DNA of 64,000 nt from Hydractinia symbiolongicarpus (lineage: Eukaryota > Cnidaria > Hydrozoa > Anthoathecata > Hydractiniidae). Below are positions 1 through 13,259 of this stretch, in pieces (position 1 is the stretch's first letter; each line of letters opens with the position of its first letter). The translations under genes were made by a program, and so were the position numbers. Under the pieces are notes generated by a model. That model searched no databases, had not been told where the DNA came from, and saw nothing but the letters and a program-made list of their open reading frames with translations. The stretch lies in NCBI RefSeq assembly GCF_029227915.1, contig NC_079888.1, positions 868,001 to 932,000 of the forward strand, in the 5' to 3' direction.

Positions 1-2976
1 CTTGGAGTCCAATTGGCTCCTTTATCACATTTATAAGATGACAGTCCAGAATCAGTTCAATTAAGTCCCACAGTTAATCGTTTCACTTTTAAAAGCGATA
101 CAACTTAGTAATATCGAAAAAAAACACTTAATACATGTTGGTACGGATATGTGAAGCAACCGTTGTAACTCAAACGGATTGACACCGTTAGAAAGTCAAT
201 GAAAGGTAGTTTTTAAAACTGTCTCTATTTCTTCAACGTAAACTAACGGATAGGATTGGTCCCACAGTAAAAAATTACTTATTTATCGAAATTTTTAAAT
301 AAAGCGCTACCACAGGGTCCAGTGTAATCGCTGAGTTCCGGCAATCATGTCGAGTTAAAAAGAATGTTATTTCTTGGAGTTCAATTGGCTCATTTATTAC
401 ATTTATAAGGTCACAGTCCAGAAACAGTTCAATTAATTCCCACAGTCAATCGTTTCACTTTTAAAAGCGATACAACTTAGTAAGATCGGAACAAATCGCT
501 AAATACATGTTGGTACGAATACGTGACGCAATCTTTGTAACTCAAACGGATTGACCCCGTTAGAAAGTCAATGAAATGTAGTTTTTGAACCTGTCTCTAC
601 TTCTTCAGCGCAAACTAACGGCTAGGATTGGTCCCACAGTAAAAAATGACTTATTTATCTAAATTTTTAAATGAAGCGCTACCATAGTGTCCAGTGTAAT
701 CATTGAGTTCCGGCAATCATGTGGAGTTAAAAAGAATGTTATTTCTTGGAGTCAAATTGGGTCATTTATAACATTTATAAGGTCACAGTCCAGAATCAGT
801 TCAATTAAGTCCCACAGTCAATTGTTTCACTTTTAAAAGCGATACAACTTAGTAAGATCGGAAAAAATCGCTAAATACATGTTGGTACGAATATGTGAAG
901 CAACCGTTGTAACTCAAACGGATTGACACCGTTAGAAAGTCAATGAAATGTAGTTTTTGCACATGTATCTACTTCTTCAGCGCGAACTAACGGCTAGGAT
1001 TGGTCCCACAGTAAAAAATGTCTGATTTATCTTAATTTTCAAATAAAGCGCTCCCACAGCGCCCAGTGTAATCGCTGAGTTCCGGCAATCATGTCTAGTT
1101 AAAAAGAATGTTATTTCTTGGAGTCCAATTGGCTCATTTATCACATTTAGAAGATGACAGTCCAGAATCAGTTCAATTAAGTCCCACAGTCAATCGTTTC
1201 ACTTTCAAAAGCAATGCCACTTAGTAATATCGAAAAAAAACACTTAATACATGTTGGTACGGATATGTGAAGCAACCATTGTAACTCAAACGGATTGACA
1301 CCGTTAGAAAGTCAATGAAAAGTAGTTTGTGAAACTGTCTCTGTTTTTTCAGCGCGAACTAACGGCTAGGATTGGTCCCACAGTAAAAAATGACTTATTT
1401 ATCTAAATTTTTAAATGAAGCGCTACCACAGGGTCCAGTGTAATCGTTGAGTTCCGGCAATCATGTCCAGTTACAAAGAATGTTATTTCTTGGAGTCCAA
1501 TTGGCTCATTTATCACATTTATAAGGTCACAGTCCAGAATCAGTTCAATTAAGTCCCACAGTCAATTGTTTCACTTTTAAAAGCGATACAACTTAGTAAG
1601 ATCGGAAAAAATCGCTAAATACATGTTGGTACGAATATGTGAAGCAACCGTTGTAACTCAAACGGATTGACACCGTTAGAAAGTCAATGAAATTTAGTTT
1701 TTGAAACTGTCTCTATTTCTTCAGCGTGAACTAACGTCTAGGATTGGTCCCACAGTAAAAAATGACTTATTTATCTTAACTTTTAAATAAAGCGCTCCCA
1801 CAGCGCCCAGTGTAATCGCTGAGTTCCGACAATCATGTCGAGTTAAAAAGAATGTTATTTCTTGGAGTTCAATTAGCTCATTTATCACATTTATAAGGTC
1901 ACAGTGCAGAAACAGTTCAATTAATTCCCACAGTCAATCGTTTCACTTTTAAAAGCGATACAACTTAGTAAGATCGGAACAAATCGCTAAATACATGTTG
2001 GTACGAATACGTGACGCAATCGTTGTAACTCAAACGGATTGACACCGTTAGAAAGTCAATGAAAAGTAGTTTTTGAAACTGTCTCTGTTTTTTCAGCGCG
2101 AACTAACGGCTAGGATTGGTCCCATAGTAAAAAATGACTTATTTATCTAAATTTTTAAATGAAGCGCTACCACAGAGTCCAGTGTAATCGTTGAGTTCCG
2201 GCAATCATGTCGAGTTAAAAAGAATGTTATTTCTTGGAGTCCAAGTGGCTCATTTATCACATTTATAAGGTCACAGTCCAGAATCAGTTCAATTAAGTCC
2301 CACAGTCAATTGTTTCACTTTTAAAAGCGATACAACTTAGTAAGATCGGAAAAAATCGCTAAATACATGTTGGTACGAATATGTGAAGCAACCGTTGTAA
2401 CTCAAACGGATTGACATTGTTAGAAAGTCAATGAAATGTAGTTTTTGCACATGTATCTACTTCTTCAGCGCGAACTAACGGCTAGGATTGGTCCCACAGT
2501 AAAAAATGTCTTATTTATCTTAATTTTTAAATAAAGCGCTCCCACAGCGCCCAGTGTAATCGCTGAGTTCCGGCAATCATGTCTAGTTAAAAAGAATGTT
2601 ATTTCTTGGAGTCCAATTGGCTCATTTATCACATTTAGAAGATGACAGTCCAGAATCAGTTCAATTAAGTCCCACAGTCAATCGTTTCACTTTCAAAAGC
2701 AATGCCACTTAGTAATATCGAAAAAAAACACTTAATACATGTTGGTACGGATATGTGAAGCAACCATTGTAACTCAAACGGATTGACACCGTTAGAAAGT
2801 CAATGAAAAGTAGTTTTTGAAACTGTCTCTGTTTTTTCAGCGCGAACTAACGGCTAGGATTGGTCCCACAGTAAAAAATGACTTATTTATCTAAATTTTT
2901 AAATGAAGCGCTACCACAGGGTCCAGTGTAATCGTTGAGTTCCGGCAATCATGTCGAGTTAAAAAGAATGTTATTT
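1..2976. repeat. Four-monomer HOR block (types x, a, b, c; unit 1488 bp)
   Basis: Monomer starts are 1, 373, 745, 1117, 1489, 1861, 2233 and 2605. Type x carries GAAAAAAAACACTTAAT and a GATGACAG variant (starts 1, 1117, 2605). Type a has GGAAAAAATCGC and GTGAAGC (1489). Type b has GGAACAAATCGC and ACGTGACGCAATC (373, 1861). Type c ends with CACATGTATCTAC (745, 2233). The phrase TTTAGAAGATGACAG recurs 1488 bp apart (near 1147 and 2635), which gives the four-monomer period. The first unit, from position 1, lacks the a monomer. Monomer 2605 is an x that leads into the next block. Confidence 0.8.
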
Positions 2977-5578
2977 CTTGGAGTCCAATTGGCTCATTTA
3001 TCACAATTATAAGGTCACAGTCCAGAATCAGTTCAATTAAGTCCCACAGTCAATTGTTTCACTTTTAAAAGCGATACAACTTAGTAAGATCGGAAAAAAT
3101 CGCTAAATACATGTTGGTACGAATATGTGAAGCAACCGTTGTAACTCAAACGGATTGACACCGTTAGAAGTCAATGAAATTTAGTTTTTGAAACTGTCTC
3201 TATTTCTTCAGCGTGAACTAACGTCTAGGATTGGTCCCACAGTAAAAAATGACTTATTTATCTTAACTTTTAAATAAAGCGCTCCCACAGCGCCCAGTGT
3301 AATCGCTGAGTTCCGACAATCATGTCGAGTTAAAAAGAATGTCATTTCTTGGAGTTCAATTGGCTCATTTATCACATTCATAAGATCACAGTGCAGAAAC
3401 AGTTCAATTAATTCCCACAGTCAATCGTTTCACTTTTAAAAGCGATACAACTTAGTAAGATCGGAACAAATCGCTAAATACATGTTGGTACGAATACGTG
3501 ACGCAATCGTTGTAACTCAAACGGATTGACACCGTTAGAAAGTCAATGAAAGGTAGTTTTTGAAACTGTCTCTGTTTTTTCAGCGCGAACTAACGGCTAG
3601 GATTGGTCCCATAGTAATAAATGACTTATTTATCTAAATTTTTAAATGAAGCGCTACCACAGAGTCCAGTGTAATCGTTGAGTTCCGGCAATCATGTCGA
3701 GTTAAAAAGAATGTTATTTCTTGGAATCCAAGTGGCTCATTTATCACATTTATAAGGTCACAGTCCAGAATCAGTTCAATCAAGTCCCACAGTCAATTGT
3801 TTCACTTTTAAAAGCGATACAACTTAGTAAGATCGGAAAAAATCGCTAAATACATGTTGGTACGAATATGTGAAGCAACCGTTGTAACTCAAAGGGATTG
3901 ACACCGTTAGAAAGTCAATGAAATGTAGTTTTTGAAACTGTCTCTACTTCTTCAGCGCGAACTAACGGCTAGGATTGGTCCCACAGTAAAAAATGACTTA
4001 TTTATCTTAATTTTTAAATAAAGCGCTCCCACAGCGCCCAGTGTAATCGCTGAGTTCCGGCAATCATGTCGAGTTAAAAAGAATGTTATTTCTTGGATTC
4101 CAATTGGCTCATTTATCATATTTATAAGATCACAGTACAGAATCAGTTCAATTAAGTCCCACAGTCAATTGTTTCACTTTTAAAAGCGATACAACTTAGT
4201 AATATCGGAAAAAAACGCTAAATACATGTTGGTACGAATATGTGAAGCGACCGCTGTAAGTCAAACGGATTGACACCGTTAGAAAGTCAATGAGAGGTAG
4301 TTTTTGAAACTGTCTCTATTTCTTCAGCGTGAACTAACGGATAGGATTGGTCCCACAGCAAAAAATGACTTATTTATCTAAATTTTTAAATAAAGCGCTA
4401 CCACAGGGTCCAGTGTAATCGTTGAGTTCCGGCAATCATGTCGAGTTAAAGAGAATGTTATTTCTTGGAGTCCAATTGGCTCATTTTTCACATTTATAAG
4501 GTCACAGTCCAGAATCAGTTCAATTAAGTCCCACAGTCAATCGGTTCACTTTTAAAAGCGATACAACTTAGTAATACCGGAAGAAATCGCTAAATACATG
4601 TTGGTATGAATCTTAGACGCAACCGTTGTAACTCAAACGGATTGACACCGTTAGAAAGTCAATGAAAAGTAGTTTTTGAAACTGTCTCTGTTTTTTCAGC
4701 GCGAACTAACGGCTAGGATTGGTCCCACAGTAAAAAATGACTTATTTATCTAAATTTTTAAATGAAGCGCTACCACAGGGTCCAGTGTAATCGTTGAGTT
4801 CCGGCAATCATGTCGAGTTAAAAAGAATGTTATTTCTTGGAGTCCAATTGGCTCATTTATCACAATTATAAGGTCACAGTCCAGAATCAGTTCAATTAAG
4901 TCCCACAGTCAATTGTTTCACTTTTAAAAGCGATACAACTTAGTAAGATCGGAAAAAATCGCTAAATACATGTTGGTACGAATATGTGAAGCAACCGTTG
5001 TAACTCAAACGGATTGACACCGTTAGAAGTCAATGAAATTTAGTTTTTGAAACTGTCTCTATTTCTTCAGCGTGAACTAACGTCTAGGATTGGTCCCACA
5101 GTAAAAAATGACTTATTTATCTTAACTTTTAAATAAAGCGCTCCCACAGCGCCCAGTGTAATCGCTGAGTTCCGACAATCATGTCGAGTTAAAAAGAATG
5201 TCATTTCTTGGAGTTCAATTGGCTCATTTATCACATTCATAAGATCACAGTGCAGAAACAGTTCAATTAATTCCCACAGTCAATCGTTTCACTTTTAAAA
5301 GCGATACAACTTAGTAAGATCGGAACAAATCGCTAAATACATGTTGGTACGAATACGTGACGCAATCGTTGTAACTCAAACGGATTGACACCGTTAGAAA
5401 GTCAATGAAAGGTAGTTTTTGAAACTGTCTCTGTTTTTTCAGCGCGAACTAACGGCTAGGATTGGTCCCATAGTAATAAATGACTTATTTATCTAAATTT
5501 TTAAATGAAGCGCTACCACAGAGTCCAGTGTAATCGTTGAGTTCCGGCAATCATGTCGAGTTAAAAAGAATGTTATTT

Positions 5579-5950
5579 CTTGGAATCCAAGTGGCTCATT
5601 TATCATATTTATAAGATCACAGTACAGAATCAGTTCAATTAAGTCCCACAGTCAATTGTTTCACTTTTAAAAGCGATACAACTTAGTAATATCGGAAAAA
5701 AACGCTAAATACATGTTGGTACGAATATGTGAAGCGACCGCTGTAAGTCAAACGGATTGACACCGTTAGAAAGTCAATGAGAGGTAGTTTTTGAAACTGT
5801 CTCTATTTCTTCAGCGTGAACTAACGGATAGGATTGGTCCCACAGCAAAAAATGACTTATTTATATAAATTTTTAAATAAAGCGCTACCACAGGGTCCAG
5901 TGTAATCGTTGAGTTCCGGCAATCATGTCGAGTTAAAGAGAATGTTATTT
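5579..5950. repeat. Hybrid c/d monomer
   Basis: The first ~25 bases (CTTGGAATCCAAGTGG) are those of type c (3720, 7067, 8927). From TCATATTTATAAGATCAC onward the monomer matches type d (4092, 7439, 9299), down to the private GTACAGAATC shared with 4092. The unit containing it is one monomer short (1487 instead of 1859-1860 bp). This is the expected product of an in-register unequal crossover between adjacent c and d monomers. The breakpoint lies at about 5595-5605. Confidence 0.85.
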
Positions 5951-6604
5951 CTTGGAGTCCAATTGGCTCATTTTTCACATTTATAAGGTCACAGTCCAGA
6001 ATCAGTTCAATTAAGTCCCACAGTCAATCGGTTCACTTTTAAAAGCGATACAACTTAGTAATACCGGAAGAAATCGCTAAATACATGTTGGTATGAATCT
6101 TAGACGCAACCGTTGTAACTCAAACGGATTGACACCGTTAGAAAGTCAATGAAAAGTAGTTTTTGAAACTGTCTCTGTTTTTTCAGCGCGAACTAACGCC
6201 TAGGATTGGTCCCACAGTAAAAAATGACTTATTTATCTAAATTTTTAAATGAAGCGCTACCACAGGGTCCAGTGTAATCGTTGAGTTCCGGCAATCATGT
6301 CGAGTTAAAAAGAATGTTATTTCTTGGAGTCCAATTGGCTCATTTATCACATTTATAAGGTCACAGTCCAGAATCAGTTCAATTAAGTCCCACAGTCAAT
6401 TGTTTCACTTTTAAAAGCGATACAACTTAGTAAGATCGGAAAAAATCGCTAAATACATGTTGGTACGAATATGTGAAGCAACCGTTGTAACTCAAACGGA
6501 TTGACACCGTTAGAAAGTCAATGAAATTTAGTTTTTGAAACTGTCTCTATTTCTTCAGCGTGAACTAACGTCTAGGATTGGTCCCACAGTAAAAAATGAC
6601 TTAT

Positions 6605-6780
6605 TTATCTAAATTTTTAAATGAAGCGCTACCACAGAGTCCAGTGTAATCGTTGAGTTCCGGCAATCATGTCTAGTTAAAAAGAATGTTATTTCTTGGA
6701 GTCCAATTGGCTCATTTATCACATTTAGAAGATGACAGTCCAGAATCAGTTCAATTAAGTCCCACAGTCAATCGTTTCAC
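6605..6780. repeat. Conversion-like patch across an a/b monomer boundary
   Basis: The unit starting at 6323 follows its sister units except here. The end of its a monomer has the CTACCACAGAGTCCAGTG form instead of CTCCCACAGCGCCCAGTG. It then carries GTCTAGTT and TTTAGAAGATGACAG, which are otherwise seen only at 1081-1160 and 2581-2650. After about 6780 it returns to type b (GGAACAAATCGC, ACGTGACGC). Monomer count and length are unchanged, so replacement fits better than gain or loss. Confidence 0.7.
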
Positions 6781-9700
6781 TTTTAAAAGCGATACAACTT
6801 AGTAAGATCGGAACAAATCGCTAAATACATGTTGGTACGAATACGTGACGCAATCGTTGTAACTCAAACGGATTGACACCGTTAGAAAGTCAATGAAAAG
6901 TAGTTTTTGAAACTGTCTCTGTTTTTTCAGCGCGAACTAACGGCTAGGATTGGTCCCATAGTAATAAATGACTTATTTATCTAAATTTTTAAATGAAGCG
7001 CTACCACAGAGTCCAGTGTAATCGTTGAGTTCCGGCAATCATGTCGAGTTAAAAAGAATGTTATTTCTTGGAATCCAAGTGGCTCATTTATCACATTTAT
7101 AAGGTCACAGTCCAGAATCAGTTCAATCAAGTCCCACAGTCAATTGTTTCACTTTTAAAAGCGATACAACTTAGTAAGATCGGAAAAAATCGCTAAATAC
7201 ATGTTGGTACGAATATGTGAAGCAACCGTTGTAACTCAAAGGGATTGACACCGTTAGAAAGTCAATGAAATGTAGTTTTTGAAACTGTCTCTACTTCTTC
7301 AGCGCGAACTAACGGCTAGGATTGGTCCCACAGTAAAAAATGACTTATTTATCTTAATTTTTAAATAAAGCGCTCCCACAGCGCCCAGTGTAATCGCTGA
7401 GTTCCGGCAATCATGTCGAGTTAAAAAGAATGTTATTTCTTGGATTCCAATTGGCTCATTTATCATATTTATAAGATCACAGTCCAGAATCAGTTCAATT
7501 AAGTCCCACAGTCAATTGTTTCACTTTTAAAAGCGATACAACTTAGTAATATCGGAAAAAAACGCTAAATACATGTTGGTACGAATATGTGAAGCGACCG
7601 CTGTAAGTCAAACGGATTGACACCGTTAGAAAGTCAATGAGAGGTAGTTTTTGAAAGTGTCTCTATTTCTTCAGCGTGAACTAACGGATAGGATTGGTCC
7701 CACAGCAAAAAATGACTTATTTATCTAAATTTTTAAATAAAGCGCTACCACAGGGTCCAGTGTAATCGTTGAGTTCCGGCAATCATGTCGAGTTAAAAAG
7801 AATGTTATTTCTTGGAGTCCAATTGGCTCATTTTTCACATTTATAAGGTCACAGTCCAGAATCAGTTCAATTAAGTCCCACAGTCAATCGGTTCACTTTT
7901 AAAAGTGATACAACTTAGTAATACCGGAAGAAATCGCTAAATACATGTTGGTATGAATCTTAGACGCAACCGTTGTAACTCAGACGGATTGACACCGTTA
8001 GAAAGTCAATGAAAAGTAGTTTTTGAAACTGTCTCTGTTTTTTCAGCGCGAACTAACGCCTAGGATTGGTCCCACAGTAAAAAATGACTTATTTATCTAA
8101 ATTTTTAAATGAAGCGCTACCACAGGGTCCAGTGTAATCGTTGAGTTCCGGCAATCATGTCGAGTTAAAAAGAATGTTATTTCTTGGAGTCCAATTGGCT
8201 CATTTATCACATTTATAAGGTCACAGTCCAGAATCAGTTCAATTAAGTCCCACAGTCAATTGTTTCACTTTTAATAGCGATACAACTTAGTAAGATCGGA
8301 AAAAATCGCTAAATACATGTTGGTACGAATATGTGAAGCAACCGTTGTAACTCAAACGGATTGACACCGTTAGAAAGTCAATGAAATTTAGTTTTTGAAA
8401 CTGTCTCTATTTCTTCAGCGTGAACTAACGTCTAGGATTGGTCCCAAAGTAAAAAATGACTTATTTATCTTAACTTTTAAATAAAGCGCTCCCACAGCGC
8501 CCAGTGTAATCGCTGAGTTCCGACAATCATGTCGAGTTAAAAAGAATGTCATTTCTTGGAGTTCAATTGGCTCATTTATCACATTTATAAGATCACAGTG
8601 CAGAAACAGTTCAATTAATTCCCACAGTCAATCGTTTCACTTTTAAAAGCGATACAACTTAGTAAGATCGGAACAAATCGCTAAATACATGTTGGTACGA
8701 ATACGTGACGCAATCGTTGTAACTCAAACGGATTGACACCGTTAGAAAGTCAATGAAAAGTAGTTTTTGAAACTGTCTCTATTTTTTCAGCCCGAACTAA
8801 CGGCTAGGATTGGTCCCATAGTAATAAATGACTTATTTATCTAAATTTTTAAATGAAGCGCTACCACAGAGTCCAGTGTAATCGTTGAGTTCCGGCAATC
8901 ATGTCGAGTTAAAAAGAATGTTATTTCTTGGAATCCAAGTGGCTCATTTATCACATTTATAAGGTCACAGTCCAGAATCAGTTCAATTAAGTCCCACAGT
9001 CAATTGTTTCACTTTTAAAAGCGATACAACTTAGTAAGATCGGAAAAAATCGCTAAATACATGTTGGTACGAATATGTGAAGCAACCGTTGTAACTCAAA
9101 GGGATTGACACCGTTAGAAAGTCAATGAAATGTAGTTTTTGAAACTGTCTCTACTTCTTCAGCGCGAACAAACGGCTAGGATTGGTCCCACAGTAAAAAA
9201 TGACTTATTTATCCTAATTTTTAAATAAAGCGCTCCCACAGCGCCCAGTGTAATCGCTGAGTTCCGGCAATCATGTCGAGTTAAAAAGAATGTTATTTCT
9301 TGGATTCCAATTGGCTCATTTATCATATTTATAAGATCACAGTCCAGAATCAGTTCAATTAAGTCCCACAGTCAATTGTTTCACTTCTAAAAGCGATACA
9401 ACTTAGTAACATCGGAAAAAAACGCTAAATACATGTTGGTACGAATATGTGAAGCGACCGCTGTAACTCAAACGGATTGACACCGTTAGAAAGTCAATGA
9501 AAGGTAGTTTTTGAAACTGTCTCTATTTCTTCAGCGTGAACTAACGGATAGGATTGGTCCCACAGCAAAAAATGACTGATTTATCTAAATTTTTAAATAA
9601 AGCGCTACCACAGGGTCCAGTGTAATCGTTGAGTTCCGGCAATCATGTCGAGTTAAAAAGAATGTTATTTCTTGGAGTCCAATTGGCTCATTTTTCACAT

Positions 9701-10042
9701 TTATAAGGTCACAGTCCAGAATCAGTTCAATTAAGTCCCACAGTCAATCGGTTCACTTTTAAAAGCGATACAACTTAGTAATACCGGAAGAAATCGCTAA
9801 ATACATGTTGGTATGAATCTTAGACGCAACCGTTGTAACTCAAACGGATTGACACCGTTAGAAAGTCAATGAAATCTAGTTTTTGAAACTGTCTCTATTT
9901 CTTCAGCGCGAACTAACGGCTAGGATTGGTCCCACAATAAAAAATGACATATTTGTCTTAATTTTTAAATAAAGCGCTCCCACAGTGCCCAGTGTAATCG
10001 CTGAGTTCTGGCAATCATGTCGAGTTAAAAAGAATGTTATTT

Positions 10043-10163
10043 GTTGGAGTCCAATTGGCTCATTTATCACACTTATAAGGTCACAGTCCAGAATCAGTTA
10101 CCACAGGGTCCAGTGTAATCGTTGAGTTCCGGCAATCCTGTCGAGTTGAAAAGAATGTTATTT
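10043..10163. repeat. Truncated 121-bp monomer, copy 1
   Basis: The monomer runs normally to GAATCAGTT and then jumps to ACCACAGGGTCCAG near its end, losing about 251 bp. The start motif is GTTGGAG rather than CTTGGAG. The same junction occurs at 12022 and 22185, so the deletion happened once and was spread by duplication. Only one or two bases are shared at the junction. Confidence 0.92.
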
Positions 10164-12021
10164 CTTGGAGTCCAATTGGCTCATTTTTCACACTTATAAG
10201 GTCACAGTCCAGAATCAGTTCAATTAATTCCCACAGTCAATCGTTTCACTTTTAAAAGCGATACAACTTAGTAATATCGGATAAAATCGCTAAATACATG
10301 TTGGTACGAATATGTGAAGCAACCGTTGTAACTCAAACGGATTGACACCGTTAGAAAGTCGATGAAAAGTGGTTTTTGAAACTGTCTTTATTTCTTCAGC
10401 GTGAACTAACGAATAGGATTGGTCCCACAGTAAAAAATGACATATTTATCTTAATTTTTAAATAAAGCGTGCCCACATGGTCCAGTGTAATCGCTGAGTT
10501 CCGGCAATCATGTCGAGTTAAAAAGAATGTTATTTCTTGGAGTCCAATTGCCTCATTTATCAAATTTATAAGATGACAGTCCAGAATTAGTTCAATTAAG
10601 TCCCACAGTCAATCGTTTCACTTTCAAATGCGATACCACTTAGTAATATCGAAAAAAACACTTAATACATGTTGGTACGGATATGTGAAGCAACCGTTGT
10701 AACTCAAACGGATTGACACCGTTAGAAAGTCAATGAAAAGTAGTTTTTGAAACTGTCTCTGTTTTTTCAGCGCGAACTAACGCCTAGGATTGGTCCCACA
10801 GTAAAAAATGACTTATTTATCTAAATTTTTAAATGAAGCGCTACCACAGGGTCCAGTGTAATCGTTGAGTTCCGGCAATCATGTCGAGTTAAAAAGAATG
10901 TTATTTCTTGGAGTCCAATTGGCTCATTTATCACATTTATAAGGTCACAGTCCAGAATCAGTTCAATTAAGTCCCACAGTCAATTGTTTCACTTTTAAAA
11001 GCGATACAACTTAGTAAGATCGGAAAAAATCGTTAAATACATGTTGGTACGAATATGTGAAGCAACCGTTGTAACTCAAACGGATTGACACCGTTAGAAA
11101 GTCAATGAAATGTAGTTTTTGAAACTGTCTCTACTTCTTCAGCGCGAACTAACGGCTAGGATTGGTCCCACAGTAAAAATGACATATTTATCTTAATCTT
11201 TAAATAAAGCGCTCCCACAGCGCCCAGTGTAATCGCTGAGTTCCGGCAATCATGTCGAGTTAAAAAGAATGTTATTTCTTGGAGTCCAATTGGCTCATTT
11301 ATCATATTTTTAAGATGACAGTCCAGAATCAGTTCAATTAAGTCCCACAGTCAATCGTTTCACTTTCAAAAGCGATACCACTTAGTAATATCGAAAAAAA
11401 ACACTTAATACATGTTGGTACGGATATGTGAAGCAACCGTTGTAAATCAAACGGATTGACACCGATAGAAAGTCAATGAAAAGTAGTTTTTGAAACTGTC
11501 TCTGTTTTTTCAGCGCGAACTAACGGATAGGATTGGTCCCACAGTAAAAAATGACTTATTTATCTAAATTTTTAAATGAAGCGCTACCACAGGGTCCAGT
11601 GTAATCGTTGAGTTCCGGCAATCATGTCGAGTTAAAAAGAATGTTATTTCTTGGAGTCCAATTGGCTCATTTATCACATTTATAAGGTCACAGTCCAGAA
11701 TCAGTTCAATTAAGTCCCACAGTCAATTGTTTCACTTTTAAAAGCGATACAACTTAGTAAGATCGGAAAAAATCGTTAAATACATGTTGGTATGAATCTT
11801 AGACGCAACCGTTGTAACTCAAACGGATTGACCCCGTTAGAAAGTCAATGAAATCTAGTTTTTAAAACTGTCTCTATTTCTTCAGCGCGAACTAACGGCC
11901 AGGATTGGTCCCACAATAAAAAATGACACATTTGTCTTAATTTTTCAATAAAGCGCTCCCACAGTGCCCAGTGTAATCGCTGAGTTCCGGCAATCATGTC
12001 GAGTTAAAAAGAATGTTATTT

Positions 12022-12142
12022 GTTGGAGTCCAATTGGCTCATTTATAACACTTATAAGGTCACAGTCCAGAATCAGTTACCACAGAGTCCAGTGTAATCG
12101 TTGAGTTCCGGCAATCCTGTCGAGTTAAAAAGAATGTCATTT
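12022..12142. repeat. Truncated 121-bp monomer, copy 2
   Basis: The deletion junction is the same as at 10043 (GAATCAGTT joined to ACCACAGAGTCC) and the GTTGGAG start is the same. It differs by a few substitutions and lies 1979 bp downstream of copy 1. Confidence 0.92.
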
Positions 12143-13259
12143 CTTGGAGTCCAATTGGCTCATTTTTCACACGTATAAGGTCACAGTCCAGAATCAGTTC
12201 AATTAATTTCCACAGTCAATCGTTTCACTTTTAAAAGCGATACAACTTAGTAATATCGGATAAAATCGCTAAATACATGTTGGTACGAATATGTGAAGCA
12301 ACCGTTGTAACTCAAACGGATTGACACCGTTAGAAAGTCGATGAAAGGTGGTTTTTGAAACTGTCTCTATTTCTTCAGCGTGAACTAACGAATAGGATTG
12401 GTCCCACAGTAAAAAATGACATATTTATCTTAATTTTTAAATAAAGCGCGCTCACATGGTCCAGTGTAATCGCTGAGTTCCGGCAATTATGTCGAGTTAA
12501 AAAGAATGTTATTTCTTGGAGTTCAATTGGCTCATTTATCACATTTATCAGGTCACAGTCCAGAATCAGTTCAATTAATTCCCACAGTCAATCGTTTCAC
12601 TTTTAAAAGCGATACAACTTAGTAATATCGGATAAAATCGCTAAATACATGTTGGTACGAATATGTGAAGCAACCGTTGTAACTCAAACGGATTGACACC
12701 GTTAGAAAGTCGATGAAAGGTGGTTTTTGCAACTGTCTCTATTTCTTCAGCGTGAACTAACGAATAGCATTGGTCCCACAGTAAAAAATGACATATTTAT
12801 CTTAATTTTTAAATAAAGCGCGCCCACATGGTCCAGTGTAATCGCTGAGTTCCGGCAATTATGTCGAGTTAAAAAGAATGTTATTTCTTGGAGTTCAATT
12901 GGCTCATTTATCACATTTATCAGGTCACAGTCCAGAATCAGTTCAACTAATTCCCACAGTCAATCGGTTCACCGTTAAAAGCGATACAACTTAGTAATAT
13001 CAGAACAAAATCACTAAATACATGTTGGTACGAATATGTGACGCAACCGTTGTAACTCAAACGGATTGACACCGTTAAAAAGACAATGAAATGTAGTTTT
13101 TGAAACTGTCTCTATTTCTTCAGCGTGAACTAACGGAGAGGATTGGTCCCACAGTAAAAAATGACTTATTTATCGAAATTTTTAAATGAAGCGCTACCAC
13201 AGAGTCCAGTGTAATCGCTGAGTTCCGGCAATCATGTCAAATTAAGAAGATTGTCATTC

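Larger units (their letters stand above)
2977..10042. repeat. Five-monomer HOR (a-b-c-d-e), four units of 1859/1487/1860/1860 bp
   Basis: Unit starts are 2977, 4836, 6323 and 8183. Monomer starts are 2977, 3348, 3720, 4092, 4464 | 4836, 5207, 5579, 5951 | 6323, 6695, 7067, 7439, 7811 | 8183, 8555, 8927, 9299, 9671. Type d is marked by CTTGGATTCCAATTGG and TCATATTTATAAGATCAC, type e by GGTATGAATCTTAGACGC, and c by GGAATCCAAGTGG. The 371-bp monomers at 2977 and 4836 share the same 1-base loss (TTAGAAGTCAATG), evidence that they are copies. The second unit has only four monomers because of the hybrid at 5579. The last e monomer departs from the type after about 9874. Confidence 0.88.
10043..13259. 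repeat. HOR block with deletion monomers (unit 1979 bp)
   Basis: Monomer starts are 10043 (121 bp), 10164, 10536, 10907, 11278, 11650, 12022 (121 bp), 12143, 12515 and 12887. The distance from 10043 to 12022 is 1979 bp, that is five full monomers (1858 bp) plus 121 bp. Monomers 10164, 12143 and 12515 share CACATGGTCCAG and AACTAACGAATAGG. Several monomers are 371 bp through loss of one A in the A-run after GTCCCACAGT or in the A-run before CACTTAAT. Monomers 11650 and 9671 both end with the CACAATAAAAAATGACA variant and lead into a GTTGGAG start, so a copied boundary is likely. Confidence 0.75.

Noticed and set aside
10043-10163. Small mobile element or attachment site at the 121-bp unit
   Set aside because: All of its bases are ordinary monomer sequence with an internal deletion. 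There are no terminal repeats and no target-site duplication.
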